Source: an uncultured Bacteroidota bacterium
GTDB taxonomy: Bacteria > Bacteroidota > Bacteroidia > Bacteroidales > 4484-276
Length of the DNA stretch: 43,916 nt
Direction: 5' to 3'
Assembly: GCA_903944895.1 (NCBI GenBank)
Contig: CAJATL010000060.1
Span: 1-43,916, forward strand
Shown here: positions 8,782-18,742 of the stretch, piece by piece
Layout: the number at the start of each line of letters is the position of its first letter
Position numbering within the stretch: position 1 is the first letter of the stretch
Notes under the pieces: model-generated
The model's input: only the letters and a program-made list of their open reading frames with translations
The model's database searches: none
What the model was told of the DNA's origin: nothing
Program-made: the position numbers and the translations under genes

Positions 8782-9666
8782 ATGAGCAATTTGGATGTTT
8801 TATTCACCATTCCGATTAAGCTGGCGGAGCTTTTTGAAAAAAACGGACCCGACCATCATGAATATGACTTTATCCTCAAAATTATTGACCAGATATCGGC
8901 GGATGAAATTGAAGAATTTCGCGCCGTCATGCAACCCATCCTGAACCCTGGAACCATCATCGGGTTTTCGTTTACCAAACCTTTTGGCTACAACGGCGAT
9001 TTTTTTATCATCGAAAAGATATATCAGCGATATGTTAGCCCTGATGTGCGATACAAAAAGTGGGATGAATTTTTTCATCACTTTCCGGCAGCTATTGCTG
9101 TAGTTAACCGAAAAAAACTGGCCATCGAAATTTTAAGCAATCTGCACCAAAACAACAACAGCAATAATACCGATGTATTAATCCTGGGAAGTGGCCCTGT
9201 AACCGAAGTTTATGAGTTTCATACCGAAAACCCGCATAATCATCTGGTTTTCGATCTGGTTGACCTCGATAAGCGAGCCATTGCTTACGCCAAAGCCAAA
9301 AATAAAAACTTCCTTTCGGGCATGTCGTTTCACAACGTAAATGTTATCCGCCACGTCCCCGAAAAATCTTACGATCTCATTTGGAGCGCCGGCCTGTTCG
9401 ATTATTTCAGAGACAAACATTTTGTTTACCTGCTCAAAAAATACTACGAATATGTGAAGCCTGGCGGCGAGATGATTATCGGGAATTTCAATGTAGAGAA
9501 TCCGTCACGAAGAATTATGGAAATCCTGGGCGACTGGTTTTTAAATCACCGCTCTGAGGACGAACTCATGAGATTTGCATTGCAGGCGGGTATTTCAAAA
9601 GACGACATCGAAGTAATCCGTGAACCTTTAGGAATCAATTTATTTTTAAAGGTCAGAAAACAGTAA
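8782..9666 (+). CDS. Class I SAM-dependent methyltransferase resembling the PhcB family
   Basis: This 294-residue protein starts at the ATG at 8782; an in-frame GTG at 8779 is the alternative. The N-terminal helical part contains KPFGYNGDF (66-74) followed by YQRYVSPDVRYKKWDEFFHH. I recognise this block from methyltransferases annotated as extracellular-factor (3-hydroxypalmitate methyl ester) synthesis proteins, the PhcB group. The Rossmann part shows motif I DVLILGSGPVTE (131-142), an acidic end of strand 2 (FDLVDLD), and YDLIWSAGLFDYF. The expected reaction is methyl transfer from S-adenosylmethionine, possibly to a fatty acid carboxylate. The position at the end of a kinase/regulator operon fits production of the signal that the kinase senses. 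The substrate is an inference. Confidence 0.8.
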   Translation: MSNLDVLFTIPIKLAELFEKNGPDHHEYDFILKIIDQISADEIEEFRAVMQPILNPGTIIGFSFTKPFGYNGDFFIIEKIYQRYVSPDVRYKKWDEFFHHFPAAIAVVNRKKLAIEILSNLHQNNNSNNTDVLILGSGPVTEVYEFHTENPHNHLVFDLVDLDKRAIAYAKAKNKNFLSGMSFHNVNVIRHVPEKSYDLIWSAGLFDYFRDKHFVYLLKKYYEYVKPGGEMIIGNFNVENPSRRIMEILGDWFLNHRSEDELMRFALQAGISKDDIEVIREPLGINLFLKVRKQ

Positions 9667-9706
9667 AGTGATTGTCGATCAGCCTTTCAAAACTGAAAAA
9701 CATCAT

Positions 9707-12157
9707 TTATTCGTATTTTAACGAATTCACCGGATTTACCCTCGCCGTTGCAAAAGCTTTGGTGCTTACCGTTAAAAAGGCCAAAAGCAACGACAATGCC
9801 GTTGATAGAATAAAAATCCCTGGGCTGACACTGGAACGATAGGCAAAGGTATTAAGCCAGTTATCGATAAAATAGTAGGCTGGCACCCAAGCAATAACAT
9901 TGGCGATGGCAACAAGAATAACAAATTCCCGGGTTAATTTGCTGATAATCTGAACAACTGATGCACCCAAAACTCTTCGGATGCCAATTTCCCTGGTGCG
10001 CTGTTCGGTTATAAAAGAAGCAAGCCCAAAAAGCCCAAGCCCTGCAATAATCATCGCCAGAATAGTAAACAAACCAAGAATGGAGCCGGTGTTCATTTCT
10101 TTCCGGTACAAATCATTATAAGCGCTATCCAGAAAAAAATAATCCAACGGAATACCCGGTATATGCCTGGTCCAAAGCTGGTCGATTTCTGATAGGGTTT
10201 CGCGGGTGTTACCTGGTTTGATTTTTACCAGCAAATACCTGAAATATGGCGGATAAAGATGAATCATCAGCAGTTCAACCTTTGAGTGTAGAGAGGCGTA
10301 ATTAAAATCTTTTATAACACCGATAATCTTTCCGCTTTTAGGCACTTTAAGATTGTACACATATTCGAAATCGTGCCCGACAGGATTATTAATTTCGAGT
10401 TCACGAACGGCAGCTTCATTTAAAAGAAATGCTGCGTCAGTGTCGGTGCCTGATTCCTTGGAAAAATCGCGTCCTTCGGCGATCTCCAGACCCAGTGTTT
10501 TTATTAAATCGAATCCTGCCGACCAGGTTCGCATACTCATCGGCTGGTTTTTATCACTTTCCGTTTTCGCGTTTTCACTTTTCTCTTCACCTGGAAGCCT
10601 AACCGCAAGAAATGGCACCCTTTTCCCCGGGATATCTGAACTTCCGGCAGCACTTATTACGCCGGTGTTTTGAAGTAATTCGTTCTTTAACACCTCCAAT
10701 TTCTCAAATGCTGATTTGTCGGATAACTGGATGACCAGAACCTGATTTTTATCGAAACCCAGATTCTTTTTTTGAATGAAATTGAGTTGCCGGTTAACCG
10801 ATAAAACCCCGATGATGAGAAATATCGAAATCGAAAATTGGGCAACTACAAGCCCCCGGCGGAGATACAACGATTTTTTATTGGCTCCTTTGGCAAAAGC
10901 ATTGCTTTTTAAAGCTTCAACCGGGTTAAATTTCGACATAAAAAATGCCGGGTACGTTCCCGATAAAATGCCAACGGTCAAGACCGTAATTACAATCACG
11001 ACGATTAAAGGGAAATTGCTGAAAAAATTGAGATTTAAATTTTTACCCATAAACTGGTTAAATTCAGGAAGTGCCAGTTCGACAATAAAAAATGCAAGAA
11101 ACATCGAAATTATGGCAAACGAAAAAGATTCTCCCATAAACTGGTAAAAAACATCGGCGCGCGTAGCTCCCAAAACCTTCCGCAATCCCACCTCACGACT
11201 TCTTCTTGCCGATTTGGCTGTTGCAAGATTCATATAATTGAAACATGCGATGAACAAAACGAATATCGCTACCGCCGAAAAAATGGTCACATAGCGGACA
11301 TCACTATTTGTGCTGAGTTCCTTTTCGGCGTGGCCATGAAGATGGATTTTGGTAAGTGGTTGAAAAATTAGCTGGCCAGTGTAATCTTTTGGCATGTTGG
11401 TGCTGTCGTCACCCACAACCATACCGAAATGTGTGTAAATATGCTCATTAAATTTCCGCTCGACTTCACGCGCTGAGGCTTTGTCGGCGACTTTAATATA
11501 GGTGTAAAACACCGAAGGCCCCGGTTTATCAGCCCCCGGCCATTTGCTTCTTAAATCGTCGAGCGGGATAATCATATCGAACGAAAGATGCGAATTCTTT
11601 GGCGGGTCGGCAATGATCCCGGCAACGGTGTAGCTCTTGTCGCCCAAGGCAAGGATTTTTCCCATCGGTTCGTCACCGGCAAAATACCGCCTTGCTGTTG
11701 ACTCTGTCAGCACTATTTTACCCGTTCCAGTGAGCATTTTTGAAGGATTTCCCGAGATGACCCGGTAATCAAAAACATCCAGGAACAAAGAATCAGCAAG
11801 GAGTACGTTTTTTTCGTTGAACAACCGGTTTTCATAGCTAAAAATATACGAATTGTAGGGCAATGTAATCTTGACGCCGCTGAGAATTTCGGGGTAACTC
11901 TTCATGATTTCAGGCAGGAGAAAACCCTCAGTGGCAGCCCAGCGACTATCTTCTCCCTGTCCGACCCAGTGTGGTTCGAGCCGATAAATGTTTTCGGCGT
12001 TGCTAAACTGCCGGTCGTAGCTCAGCTCGTCTTGTACAAACAGAAATATCACAATACAAGTCGCCAGCCCCACTGCAAGTCCAAAAATATTTGTTAACGA
12101 GTAGCCGCTGTAGCGGATAAAATGCCGGAAGGTTAATTTGATAAGGTTTGTAAGCAT
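9707..12157 (-). CDS. MacB/FtsX-type ABC permease without adjacent ATPase
   Basis: This 816-residue paralogue of the permease at 1182-3608 has the same architecture. The N-terminal helix is NIFGLAVGLATCIVIFLFV. A MacB-type periplasmic domain is followed by MNLATAKSARRSREVGLRK before the central helices, a second periplasmic domain, and EQRTREIGIRRVLGA before the last three helices. It ends SLKYE. Unlike its paralogue it has no ATPase gene beside it; upstream on the same strand are only two small genes. It would need a shared ATPase, perhaps the product of 3626-4315. It is convergent with the signalling operon, 40 bases away, with no obvious terminator between. The substrate is unknown. Confidence 0.92.
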   Translation of the reverse strand: MLTNLIKLTFRHFIRYSGYSLTNIFGLAVGLATCIVIFLFVQDELSYDRQFSNAENIYRLEPHWVGQGEDSRWAATEGFLLPEIMKSYPEILSGVKITLPYNSYIFSYENRLFNEKNVLLADSLFLDVFDYRVISGNPSKMLTGTGKIVLTESTARRYFAGDEPMGKILALGDKSYTVAGIIADPPKNSHLSFDMIIPLDDLRSKWPGADKPGPSVFYTYIKVADKASAREVERKFNEHIYTHFGMVVGDDSTNMPKDYTGQLIFQPLTKIHLHGHAEKELSTNSDVRYVTIFSAVAIFVLFIACFNYMNLATAKSARRSREVGLRKVLGATRADVFYQFMGESFSFAIISMFLAFFIVELALPEFNQFMGKNLNLNFFSNFPLIVVIVITVLTVGILSGTYPAFFMSKFNPVEALKSNAFAKGANKKSLYLRRGLVVAQFSISIFLIIGVLSVNRQLNFIQKKNLGFDKNQVLVIQLSDKSAFEKLEVLKNELLQNTGVISAAGSSDIPGKRVPFLAVRLPGEEKSENAKTESDKNQPMSMRTWSAGFDLIKTLGLEIAEGRDFSKESGTDTDAAFLLNEAAVRELEINNPVGHDFEYVYNLKVPKSGKIIGVIKDFNYASLHSKVELLMIHLYPPYFRYLLVKIKPGNTRETLSEIDQLWTRHIPGIPLDYFFLDSAYNDLYRKEMNTGSILGLFTILAMIIAGLGLFGLASFITEQRTREIGIRRVLGASVVQIISKLTREFVILVAIANVIAWVPAYYFIDNWLNTFAYRSSVSPGIFILSTALSLLLAFLTVSTKAFATARVNPVNSLKYE

Positions 12158-12213
12158 TTGGCGGCTTTTCTGATGATCATGATTTTATTTGAAACAAGAG
12201 TTGATAATTCCGG

Positions 12214-12669
12214 TTATTCCGGAATGCGGTAATAAATTTTGGAAACGATTTTCCAGCTTTCATCAAATTTATAAAGTGATAAATAATCGGTAAAAATCTT
12301 TTTACCACCCTTAAATAAATCAATTTTGGCAACTGCAGCGGTGCCGGTAACATCAATATTTACAAATTCCACCGAAGTTTTTTCAGCAGGCCCGTTTGGA
12401 TTTTCGGTTTTACGCTGCTCAACCATCTCGATCCAGGTGTAGATGGGCAAAAAACTCAGATGTCCTTTATCCTGGATCAGGAGGTCGAAACCCGGATGGA
12501 AACCATCTTTTATTGCCTGAATGTCGCCCAGGTTGTGAATCCCGTTGATGTAAGCCGATGTGATGACATTTTTTATGGCGACGCTTTCGTCTTCGATTTT
12601 TGTTTCCTGTGAAAAGGATGTAAAACTACATAAAGTCAATATTATCAATAGAATTGATAGCTTTTTCAT
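12214..12669 (-). CDS. Secreted SnoaL/NTF2-like (putative lumazine-binding type) protein
   Basis: A 151-residue protein with a clear signal peptide (MKKLSILLIILTLCSFTSFS, then QET). The rest reads as an NTF2-like cone: SVAIKNVITSAYINGIHNLGDIQAIKDGFHP at the front, then alternating strands (VEFVNIDVTGTAAVAKIDLF), and the ending FTDYLSLYKFDESWKIVSKIYY. This ending is typical of the putative lumazine-binding/DUF4440-like group. Proteins of this shape usually bind small ligands or act as accessory domains; no catalytic residues can be named. It lies 56 bases upstream of the orphan permease and 34 bases downstream of another small gene, so the three may form one leftward transcript. Confidence 0.8.
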   Translation of the reverse strand: MKKLSILLIILTLCSFTSFSQETKIEDESVAIKNVITSAYINGIHNLGDIQAIKDGFHPGFDLLIQDKGHLSFLPIYTWIEMVEQRKTENPNGPAEKTSVEFVNIDVTGTAAVAKIDLFKGGKKIFTDYLSLYKFDESWKIVSKIYYRIPE

Positions 12670-12703
12670 GATTTTGAAAATTTAGTATGGAATGTTCTTC
12701 TGC

Positions 12704-12967
12704 TTAGGTTAAAATGCGCCTTCTGAAGGTTAGCGGGATGTTATCTTTGGTTGGAGCGCCAATTTCGACAAGCTCCCAATCTTTGTCGTATTCGGCAATT
12801 TTGTGTTTCAATACGGTGACTTTGTCGGCTGGAGGCACACCTGCACCTTCCCAGTTGATAAGTTCGACGCGGTATTGCATGGTTTTTTTGCGGCCATTGA
12901 TGCTTACATCAATCTCTACATTTTGTTCCGGTTCGATGTCGGGAATAAGGACAACTATTTCTTTCAT
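12704..12967 (-). CDS. Small hypothetical protein
   Basis: An 87-residue soluble protein with no signal peptide or membrane segment, acidic at the start (IPDIEPEQNVEIDVSING) and ending in LTFRRRILT. I do not recognise a family. The composition and codon use are like the neighbours, and the start ATG is followed by a plausible beta-rich sequence, so it is probably a real gene. It is first in a leftward run with the NTF2-like protein and the permease. Confidence 0.6.
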   Translation of the reverse strand: MKEIVVLIPDIEPEQNVEIDVSINGRKKTMQYRVELINWEGAGVPPADKVTVLKHKIAEYDKDWELVEIGAPTKDNIPLTFRRRILT

Positions 12968-13363
12968 ATTTTTTTGTTTTTGGAATGTTCACAAAACCTT
13001 TTTCATTTATTATGCCAAATAAAGTAACCGGTTTTATAACAGCATTTTACCTGAATGATGCGTGATTTTCAGTCAGAAAAGTGTTCGGATAGAAATCGCC
13101 GGATGTACGGCTGTGAACAGAAATACAATTGGTAACGCTGATTAACAAAGCCTGACATGATATTTAATTTCTCCCTTTCCTTTTTACATTTCCTACCTCA
13201 GCATATTTTAAAATCCGATTGTCAACGCTGATTCATCGTTTTTTTCCATCTGAATGGCTGACTCAAATGTAAAAAGTGCTTTTTTTTAAAATCCGGATGA
13301 AAGATAAAAAGAAAAACAAAATGTATTTATCATTATATAATTGTTAATCATGTACATAAAAAT
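12968..13363. other. AT-rich divergent intergenic region
   Basis: About 400 bases precede the toxin-antitoxin operator. The word AACGCTGATT occurs twice (around 13135 and 13223) and again near 25972. No coding frame, hairpin or RNA gene was recognised. Confidence 0.5.
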
Positions 13364-13404
13364 CAAAACTTTGGCAAAGTAAAAATAATTTTGCCAAAGT
13401 TTTG
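13364..13404. promoter_or_regulatory. Inverted-repeat operator of the AbiE-type operon
   Basis: A perfect 15-bp inverted repeat, CAAAACTTTGGCAAA (13364-13378) and its reverse complement (13390-13404), is separated by 11 bp. Each arm contains ACTTTGGCAAAGT-like dyad symmetry. AbiEi antitoxins are known to repress their own promoter by binding inverted repeats, and the right arm overlaps the predicted -33 box. Confidence 0.75.
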
Positions 13405-13431
13405 AATACAACAAAATGTAATTTACATTTG
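13401..13431 (+). promoter_or_regulatory. Promoter of the AbiE-type operon
   Basis: A TTTG -33 box (13401-13404) and TACATTTG -7 box (13424-13431), matching TAnnTTTG, are separated by 19 bp, a near-ideal Bacteroidota promoter. The expected transcript start is about 9 bases before the ATG at 13447, so the leader is very short. Confidence 0.75.
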
Positions 13432-13446
13432 TATTATTAAAACTCT

Positions 13447-14181
13447 ATGCTCTTGACAACAGATTTTAAAAATAAACTATATGCCAATTTTGCTGATGCG
13501 TCTTCAGTAACCAGTGCAGAACTCTATTCCTTTTTAAAAATGGAATTTCCTGATCTTGCTGAGAAAACAATTTCATGGAAACTCAATCAACTAAAAGCTA
13601 AAGGCATTATCCAACATCTTAGCCGTGGGTTTTATTCGTTAATTAAAAAAAGAGAATACACTCCTGAACTGTCGGCAAATCTCAAAAAGATTTCCGGAAA
13701 AGTAAAAAAAGACCTTCCATTTGTTAATATGTGTATTTGGGACAGCCGATGGTTCAATGAATTTATGATCAACCAAATGTTCAGGTATTACATTGTTGTT
13801 GAAACGGAGAAAGATGCAACTGAATCTGTTTTCAATTTACTTACCGGTTTCAGCAAGAATGTTTTTCTTAATCCTGATGCTGAAATTTTTAGTCGCTATA
13901 TTATAAATCATGAGGAAGTAATTATTGTAAGGCCAATCATTAGTGAAGCTCCTCTGCTGGAATTTGATACTATTAAAGTCCCATCGCTCGAAAAATTGCT
14001 GATTGATTGTCTGATCGAAAAAGACCTTTTTGCAGCTCAACAAGATGAATTGGACAACATCTACAAAACAATTTTTCAAAAATATTTTATAAATCGTAAT
14101 AAAATCAGGCGCTATGCGCGCCGCCGCAATCAATTAACAGAACTGGAGAGCAAAATAGTAAAACTAAATCTAAACCAGTAA
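13447..14181 (+). CDS. AbiEi-like antitoxin / winged-helix autoregulator (DUF6577-like)
   Basis: A 244-residue protein. The first 70 residues form a winged-helix-like domain (TSAELYSFLK, TISWKLNQLKAKGIIQHLSRGFYSL), as in AbiEi antitoxins. The C-terminal part contains LEFDTIKVPSLEKLLIDCLIEKDLF, the usual AbiEi block ahead of a final helical region, and a basic RRYARRRNQ. In type IV AbiE systems the antitoxin does not bind the toxin but represses the operon and counteracts its effect. Here it is followed after 3 bases by a nucleotidyltransferase toxin gene and preceded by an inverted-repeat operator, as expected. The family name DUF6577 is from memory. The operon is more AT-rich than its neighbours, which suggests acquisition. 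Confidence 0.82.
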   Translation: MLLTTDFKNKLYANFADASSVTSAELYSFLKMEFPDLAEKTISWKLNQLKAKGIIQHLSRGFYSLIKKREYTPELSANLKKISGKVKKDLPFVNMCIWDSRWFNEFMINQMFRYYIVVETEKDATESVFNLLTGFSKNVFLNPDAEIFSRYIINHEEVIIVRPIISEAPLLEFDTIKVPSLEKLLIDCLIEKDLFAAQQDELDNIYKTIFQKYFINRNKIRRYARRRNQLTELESKIVKLNLNQ

Positions 14182-14184
14182 TAA

Positions 14185-15255
14185 ATGATTTTACCAGCTT
14201 CTTTCGAAAATGCATGGATTCAGCAAATCTCTAAAACTATTGGCAAACGCGGTGACCCAAAGTTGATAGAAAAAATCATTTATGCATTCGCTTTATTGGA
14301 GCAATTAAAACTTTGCGGTCTTGATTTAATTTTTAAAGGAGGTACTTCTATCTTCCTGATGTCTGATTCCCCTAGCAGGTTTTCGATTGATGTTGACATT
14401 ATTGTTTCACTTTCACCTGAAAACATGTCGGCATATTTTGACAAGGTCGTTAATTCAGGTTCCTTTTTAAACTGGCAGGAAGATAATGAGCGAAAAATCG
14501 TAGCTGAAGCTCCGGTTGGTCATTATAAGTTTTATTATAAAAGTATTATTGATTCACATTTCGGCTTTGAGCCGATTCTTCTTGATGTTCTGTTTTCTCC
14601 CAAATCTGGCTATAAAAAGACGATCAAAATTCCGATCAGGCATAAATGGCTCATTTGTGGTGACCCTTACGAGTTGGTCACAGTGCCTTCGATTGAATCT
14701 GTTCTTGGTGATAAATTGACGGCTTTTGCACCCAACACCACCGGCATTTTATATTCAAAAAACCGACCGGTCGAAATCATCAAGCAATTGTTTGATATTG
14801 CTTATCTGTTTGATAAGGCAAACGATTTTCAGGAAGTCAGGGAATCATTTTTGGATATAGCTGCTGCAGAAATCTTGTATCGTAATTTATCGATAAAACC
14901 AGATGATGTTTTGCGTGACGCTATTAATACAGCATTGCTGCTTGCCAGGCGTGATCATACTTCGGATAATTTTAACTTCTTACAAAAGGGTATCGGGAAT
15001 ATTGTTAATTTCATTATAACTCCTTTCAGAATGGAGGAAGCAATAATTTGCGCTTCAAAGGTTGCTTACCTTACTCAGCTTTTGATCCAGGATGTTATAC
15101 CTACTGTTGTACATTTTTCATCTCCTGCCGAAATTGCAGGTTTGTCGATCTCTTATCCGGATTACACGAAATTCAATCGGTACAAAATTACATCGCCCGA
15201 AGCTTTCTATTATTGGTATCAGTCTCTAATACTTCTTAAACCGAAAAATTCATAA
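14185..15255 (+). CDS. abiEii: AbiEii/AbiGii-family nucleotidyltransferase toxin
   Basis: A 356-residue protein of the nucleotidyltransferase toxin family. The catalytic GGTS motif is at 52-55 and the metal-binding pair at SRFSIDVDII (Asp69 and Asp71). The later motif SIESVLGDKLTAF (DKLTAF 176-181) is the family hallmark. Related toxins (AbiEii, MenT) transfer nucleotides, in characterised cases to tRNA acceptor ends, and halt growth or abort phage infection. All key residues seem intact. It sits 3 bases after the antitoxin gene, so the two are translationally close. A defence or stabilisation role is inferred from the family; the target here is unknown. Confidence 0.88.
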   Translation: MILPASFENAWIQQISKTIGKRGDPKLIEKIIYAFALLEQLKLCGLDLIFKGGTSIFLMSDSPSRFSIDVDIIVSLSPENMSAYFDKVVNSGSFLNWQEDNERKIVAEAPVGHYKFYYKSIIDSHFGFEPILLDVLFSPKSGYKKTIKIPIRHKWLICGDPYELVTVPSIESVLGDKLTAFAPNTTGILYSKNRPVEIIKQLFDIAYLFDKANDFQEVRESFLDIAAAEILYRNLSIKPDDVLRDAINTALLLARRDHTSDNFNFLQKGIGNIVNFIITPFRMEEAIICASKVAYLTQLLIQDVIPTVVHFSSPAEIAGLSISYPDYTKFNRYKITSPEAFYYWYQSLILLKPKNS

Positions 15256-15442
15256 ATTTTACATTTCTCTCACCATAATACCAACAAAACCAAATTGCCA
15301 AAAACAAGACGCGAATTAACCCCCGAAAATATTCCTGAGGAAATCTTTTCGACCTTAGGGAACTATTTTCAAGGATTGGTGTCATGTTGTTCACCTATAA
15401 AAATAAGCGTGTTCTATTGCCAGATTCTTTAAACCAAAAAAA

Positions 15443-18400
15443 CTATTCGCTCTGTCCGTGGCAGTTTTTGTATTTTTTACCACTTCCGCAAGGGCAGAGT
15501 TCGTTCCGGCCAACCTTTTTCTCGACTTTTACAGGTTGAGGTTTTTCTTTGGTTTGTGTGTTGGCATTTGTTTGTGAAAGCAGATCATCACGGCCTTCCT
15601 GGAGGCGGCGGCGGTCGGTTTTACGAGGCAATTGTGCTTCGCGTACATGGCTTGCATCCTGAATAGGAAGGTTTGCCTTTAACAGGAATGAAGTGATTTC
15701 GCGGTTGATTTTCTGAACCATTTTCCTGAAAAGCTCAAAAGATTCGAATTTATAGATCAACAATGGATCCTTTTGTTCGTAAGTAGCATTTTGAACGGAT
15801 TGTTTGAGGTCGTCCATTTCGCGGAGATGGTCTTTCCAGGCTTCATCGATCATGCCCAAAGTAACGCTTTTCTCGATGGCGAGGTTAACTTCACGTCCAC
15901 CATCGGCATAAGCTTTTTTGAGATTGACAACAATTTGACGTGTTTTCATTCCATCGGTAATCGGGATGGCGATAAGCTCGAAATTGGAGTGATTTTCGTA
16001 AACATCTTTTATTACCGGGAACGAACGCTCGGCAATAAATTTCATCTTGTTCTTATAGGCCTTGTAAACATGGTCGAACAGCTTTTCGGTCAGTTCCTCT
16101 TTGGTCGCCTGCTTCAATTCCTTTTCGGTGATTGGAGCGTTTACAGCCATATCTTTCAAAACCTCCAGCCTGAAACCTTCATAATCACCGCTGGCCTGGA
16201 AGTCCATCACCACTTGTTCGCTCAGGTCGAACATCATATTCGAGATATCCACGCCAAGCCGTTCGCCAAACAAGGCGTGGTGGCGTTTGCGGTAAATTAC
16301 CTCACGCTGGGAGTTCATCACGTCGTCGTATTCGAGCAAACGTTTACGAATGCCGAAGTTGTTTTCTTCGACCTTTCGCTGCGCCCTTTCGATTGATTTT
16401 GTGATCATCGAATGCTGAATCATCTCGCCTTCTTTGATGCCGATACGGTCCATAACCCGCGAAATCCTGTCGGAGCCAAACATGCGCATGAGGTCGTCTT
16501 CGAGAGAGACGAAAAACTGAGAACTGCCGGGGTCGCCCTGACGGCCGGCACGTCCGCGCAACTGTCGGTCAACGCGCCGTGATTCGTGTCGTTCGGTGCC
16601 GATAATAGCCAGACCACCTGCTTCTTTGACTCCGGCTCCAAGCTTGATGTCTGTACCACGACCGGCCATGTTGGTGGCTATGGTAACTTTTCCGGGGCGA
16701 CCTGCTTCTGCAACAATATCTGCTTCTTTCTGGTGAAGTTTGGCGTTGAGGACACTATGTGGAATTTTCTTCATGTTGAGCATACGGCTAAGTAACTCGG
16801 AAGTTTCAACTGAGGTTGTCCCGACAAGCACCGGTCTTTTTGCCTTCACAAGGCTTTCGATGTCCTCGATAACGGCATTGAATTTTTCGCGTTTGGTTTT
16901 ATAAACCAGGTCTTCACGGTCGTCGCGGGTAATGGGTTTGTTGGTTGGAATTACAACAACATCTAATTTGTAGATATCCCAGAGTTCGCCGGCTTCGGTT
17001 TCGGCAGTTCCCGTCATCCCAGCCAGCTTTTTATACATCCTGAAATAGTTCTGCAGGGTGATGGTAGCATAAGTTTGAGTAGCGGCTTCAATTTTAACAT
17101 TTTCTTTGGCTTCGATAGCCTGGTGTAAACCATCGGAATAGCGGCGGCCTTCGAGGATACGGCCGGTTTGTTCGTCAACAATTTTAACTTTGTTATCCAT
17201 CACCACATATTCAACATCAATTTCAAACATCGAATATGCCCTGAGAAGCTGATTTACCGTGTGAACGCGCTCCGATTTCACCGAAAATTCCAGGGTAAGA
17301 CTACTTTTCATCTCATCCTTTTTTTCTTCAGGGATTGGTGATCTATCAATATCAACCAATTCGGCACCCAGGTCGGGAAGAACAAAAAACTGCGGATCGT
17401 TGTATGATTCGCTGAGCAGGTCGTGGCCTTTTTCGGTAAGTTCGATCGAATTGTTCTTTTCGTCGATCACAAAGTACAATTCATCATTTATCAAATGCAT
17501 GTGCTTGCTTTGCTCCTGCATGTAGAAATTTTCGGTTTTCTGCATGAGGGTTTTCATGCCGGGCTCACTTAAAAACTTGATGAGCGCCTTGTTTTTTGGA
17601 AGTCCGTGATGTGCTCTCAGCAAAGCTTCGCCACCTTTCTTTTCTTCATCATCGGTCGGCTTTTCTTTAGATAGGAGTTGCTTGGCATCGGAAAGGAATT
17701 TTGTTACAAGGTTTCGCTGCGCGTTGTGAAGCTTGGCAACATTAGGTTTCATCTCCTCAAAAAGCTGATTTTCGCCTTTTGGTGTTGGTCCCGAAATAAT
17801 AAGCGGTGTACGGGCATCATCAATCAAAACCGAGTCAACCTCATCCACGATCACATAATTATGCGGCCGTTGCACGAGTTCATCAGGATTTCCTGTCATG
17901 TTGTCGCGCAGGTAGTCGAAGCCAAATTCGTTGTTGGTTCCGTAGGTGATGTCGGCAAGATAAGCTTTTCGCCTTGCTACCGAGTTTGGCTCGTGTTTAT
18001 CGATGCAATCGACGGTAAGGCCGTGAAACTGGTACAACATGCCCATCCACTCGGAGTCACGTTTTGCAAGGTAATCGTTCACTGTTACCAGGTGAACACC
18101 TTTTCCCGGAAGAGCATTAAGATACAGCGGCAAAGTAGCAACAAGGGTTTTCCCTTCACCGGTGGCCATCTCCGAAACTTTACCCTGGTGAAGCACCATC
18201 CCTCCGATAAGCTGAACATCATAATGTGCCATGTCCCAGGTAATCAGGTTACCACCTGCCATCCAGCGATTATCGTAGTAAGCTTTATCGTCAACAATAT
18301 TAATGTGATCAAATTTTGCTGCAAGGTCGCGGTCGTGCTGGTTTGCTGTGACTTCTACGGTAGGATTTTCTTTAAACCTCAACGCTGTTTCTTTGATCAC

Positions 18401-18742
18401 CGAAAATGCCTCAGGAAGAATCTGGTTAAGGATTTCCTGTGATTTTTCGTAGCTCGATTTTTCTAATTTATCAATGGTGTCGTAAAGTTTTTCTTTTTCA
18501 TCAACGTCAAGATCAGGCTCATTTTCGATGCGATCTTTTATTTCCCTGATCTGATTTTCATCGGCAGCAATGTATTCGGCTATCCTGCTTTTAAATTCTA
18601 TTGTTTTAGCCCTCAGATCGTCGTTGCTGAGTAGCTTGATTTTTTCGTATGCTCGTAAAGTTTCCTTTAATAATGGGTCGATCGCTTTGATGTCCTTGTC
18701 GGATTTGGTTCCGACGAGTTTCCTGAAAAGATTTTTAAACAT
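15443..18742 (-). CDS. secA: Preprotein translocase ATPase SecA
   Basis: The motor of the general secretory pathway, which pushes unfolded preproteins through SecYEG using ATP. The product is 1099 residues, long compared with E. coli SecA (901) but usual for Bacteroidota, with insertions in the N-terminal nucleotide-binding region. Walker A is [11 protein letters not shown], the DEAD-type Walker B is [12 protein letters not shown], and the second helicase domain has [13 protein letters not shown] and [19 protein letters not shown]. The C-terminal SEC-C zinc motif is [14 protein letters not shown], used for SecB/ribosome and lipid contacts. A promoter is visible about 120 bases upstream. It is convergent with the toxin gene. 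Confidence 0.98.
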   Translation of the reverse strand: MFKNLFRKLVGTKSDKDIKAIDPLLKETLRAYEKIKLLSNDDLRAKTIEFKSRIAEYIAADENQIREIKDRIENEPDLDVDEKEKLYDTIDKLEKSSYEKSQEILNQILPEAFSVIKETALRFKENPTVEVTANQHDRDLAAKFDHINIVDDKAYYDNRWMAGGNLITWDMAHYDVQLIGGMVLHQGKVSEMATGEGKTLVATLPLYLNALPGKGVHLVTVNDYLAKRDSEWMGMLYQFHGLTVDCIDKHEPNSVARRKAYLADITYGTNNEFGFDYLRDNMTGNPDELVQRPHNYVIVDEVDSVLIDDARTPLIISGPTPKGENQLFEEMKPNVAKLHNAQRNLVTKFLSDAKQLLSKEKPTDDEEKKGGEALLRAHHGLPKNKALIKFLSEPGMKTLMQKTENFYMQEQSKHMHLINDELYFVIDEKNNSIELTEKGHDLLSESYNDPQFFVLPDLGAELVDIDRSPIPEEKKDEMKSSLTLEFSVKSERVHTVNQLLRAYSMFEIDVEYVVMDNKVKIVDEQTGRILEGRRYSDGLHQAIEAKENVKIEAATQTYATITLQNYFRMYKKLAGMTGTAETEAGELWDIYKLDVVVIPTNKPITRDDREDLVYKTKREKFNAVIEDIESLVKAKRPVLVGTTSVETSELLSRMLNMKKIPHSVLNAKLHQKEADIVAEAGRPGKVTIATNMAGRGTDIKLGAGVKEAGGLAIIGTERHESRRVDRQLRGRAGRQGDPGSSQFFVSLEDDLMRMFGSDRISRVMDRIGIKEGEMIQHSMITKSIERAQRKVEENNFGIRKRLLEYDDVMNSQREVIYRKRHHALFGERLGVDISNMMFDLSEQVVMDFQASGDYEGFRLEVLKDMAVNAPITEKELKQATKEELTEKLFDHVYKAYKNKMKFIAERSFPVIKDVYENHSNFELIAIPITDGMKTRQIVVNLKKAYADGGREVNLAIEKSVTLGMIDEAWKDHLREMDDLKQSVQNATYEQKDPLLIYKFESFELFRKMVQKINREITSFLLKANLPIQDASHVREAQLPRKTDRRRLQEGRDDLLSQTNANTQTKEKPQPVKVEKKVGRNELCPCGSGKKYKNCHGQSE

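Noticed and set aside
15295-15432. Small TTG-start frame of 45 residues (PKTRRELTPENIPEEIFSTL...) between the toxin gene and secA
   Set aside because: It reads like a protein N-terminus and may be a gene remnant, but it is short, has no ATG and no recognisable homologue, and lies between convergent genes. Too weak to call.
17678-18442. 254-codon plus-strand frame
   Set aside because: It lies wholly inside secA on the opposite strand and is a shadow of that gene.
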